Assembly (NCBI GenBank): GCA_050248375.1
Contig: JBFWSL010000193.1
Span: 1-7,523 of the forward strand
From: JAYZVT01 sp050248375
GTDB lineage: Bacteria; Pseudomonadota; Alphaproteobacteria; Rhizobiales; Methyloligellaceae
Length of the DNA stretch: 7,523 nucleotides
Reading direction: 5' to 3'
Every line of letters starts with the position of its first letter. Position 1 is the first letter of the stretch. The translations under genes and the position numbers were made by a program. The notes below the pieces were generated by a model, which saw nothing but the letters and a program-made list of their open reading frames with translations, was not told the DNA's origin and made no database searches. Below, piece by piece: positions 6,847 through 7,523 of this stretch.

Positions 6847-6904
6847 CTGACGGTGTGAGCGTCAATCTGCTTGAAGATGACGCTCTCCCGCACCAGCCCG
6901 TCAG
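6847..6904. repeat. Long imperfect inverted repeat (stem-loop) of unknown role
   Basis: Nested complementary arms: CTGACGG (6847-6853) with CCGTCAG (6898-6904), and inside them GAGCGTCA (6857-6864) with TGACGCTC (6878-6885) around a 13-base apical loop. Between the two stems lie 3 unpaired bases on the left and 12 on the right. This is 15 paired positions in 58 bases, well beyond the surrounding sequence. It could be a second transcription-end structure, a structured RNA element, a dispersed palindromic repeat or a mobile-element remnant; it has no T run. Confidence 0.45.
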
Positions 6905-7523
6905 GATGCTTGGAAAAGCTGCCGGGATGAGAATGTTTCGGACGCAGGACAGTCCATGCGGGGCAGAATATGCAGGCGAGCATGCTGACCATATTGATCG
7001 GGAGTTGAGCGCTCCAGGCCGGTCGCCTCACAATTCGAGAGCCAAATTTCGCCGGCCCGGCGTATAAAGAGACCAGCGCTCTCCGCTACACGTTCACCGC
7101 AGCTTTCTCGGCCTGAATACCTGACGGAAAAAAGCTCGCGCCTTCTTTTCCGCCTGAAGGTTTTCAGTCGGCGCTCCCCCTGCCGTCCTTTGTTGGTCGA
7201 CGCCCCACGCCTTCCGCATGTCACCGGACGGCGACCTCCGCTTTCGCTTCCGTGCTGACAATCGGCTTTGCAGGACCGTAAGCGGCTACAGGTGAAATCC
7301 GCGCGCTGCAAAAATCCGCCAGACAAACAGGTCCGGCTCCCAACCGAATTTGTTGCACCGCAACCCAATCGCAACGCAATCGCCACCGGATAGGCAGCCC
7401 CCTCACCCCGATCCTGGCATGAAAAATGCTGGAATCTCAAACGGCTGACTGAACATCTGGATACTAAAAAATATTACAGTTGATACGATATGGAAAATTG
7501 TGCCATTTTTATCGGTGTCCAGT
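6905..7523. other. About 620 bp with no recognisable gene
   Basis: The open frames here translate to Cys-, Arg- and Ser-rich sequence without family motifs, good ribosome sites or the codon bias of the neighbouring genes. Small items seen: a perfect GCCGG-C-CCGGC dyad at 7051-7061; a weak CCTTC/GAAGG stem followed by TTTT at 7141-7164; two near-identical 11-base units at 7360-7370 and 7371-7381; and an AT-rich end (about 7460-7512) that may be upstream sequence of a gene beyond the window. No tRNA, rRNA or CRISPR pattern was found. It could be decayed coding sequence. Confidence 0.4.

Noticed and set aside
5063..6865. 600-codon open frame on the minus strand opposite the Xsc-like gene
   Set aside because: Antisense shadow of a strongly supported gene, with no recognisable domain despite its length.
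6843..7067. 74-codon plus-strand frame starting GTG after the Xsc-like gene
   Set aside because: It begins within a stem-loop region, lacks a ribosome site and matches no family I know; a transposase fragment was considered but could not be supported.
7360..7381. Two tandem 11-base units (GCAACCCAATC, GCAACGCAATC)
   Set aside because: Just two copies with one mismatch and no wider array; it does not resemble a CRISPR or iteron set.
6901..7440. 179-codon minus-strand open frame in the 3' tail
   Set aside because: Unusually rich in Cys, Arg and Ser with no domain, no convincing ribosome site and codon use unlike the neighbours; probably chance or remnant.

Overview
The window looks like a catabolic island from a GC-rich proteobacterium, probably an alphaproteobacterium. 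That guess rests on strong GC third-position bias, GGAGG-type ribosome sites and the mix of gene families; no taxonomic marker is present. Four intact enzyme genes are visible, plus the 5' part of a regulator gene.

Layout: (1) positions 1-580, minus strand: N-terminal three quarters of an IclR-family regulator, cut by the window edge and carrying an apparent one-base frameshift inside its helix-turn-helix. (2) 581-831: AT-rich divergent promoter region with two adjacent inverted repeats just upstream of the oxygenase gene. (3) 832-2280 and 2308-3291, plus strand: a two-component Rieske oxygenase, made of an oxygenase alpha subunit of the phthalate-dioxygenase type and a flavin/ferredoxin reductase of the phthalate dioxygenase reductase/VanB type, almost certainly one operon. 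(4) 3365-4975, minus strand: a GMC-family FAD alcohol dehydrogenase/oxidase, convergent with the reductase. (5) 4976-5086: a 111-bp divergent promoter region with a 7-bp inverted repeat. (6) 5087-6796, plus strand: a thiamine-diphosphate enzyme closely resembling sulfoacetaldehyde acetyltransferase (Xsc), followed by a GC-rich stem-loop. (7) 6797-7523: no convincing gene; it holds two stem-loops and ends AT-rich.

Working model (inference): the Rieske oxygenase and its reductase dealkylate or hydroxylate an organosulfonate or related precursor, the GMC flavoprotein oxidises the released alcohol (isethionate is the obvious candidate) to an aldehyde, and the Xsc-like enzyme cleaves that aldehyde with phosphate to acetyl phosphate plus sulfite. 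The IclR protein would control the set. I do not know of a described pathway with this exact gene set, and the Xsc-like protein differs enough from classical Xsc that its substrate is open. No phosphotransacetylase, sulfonate transporter or sulfite exporter lies in the window, so the sulfonate assignment rests on the Xsc resemblance alone.
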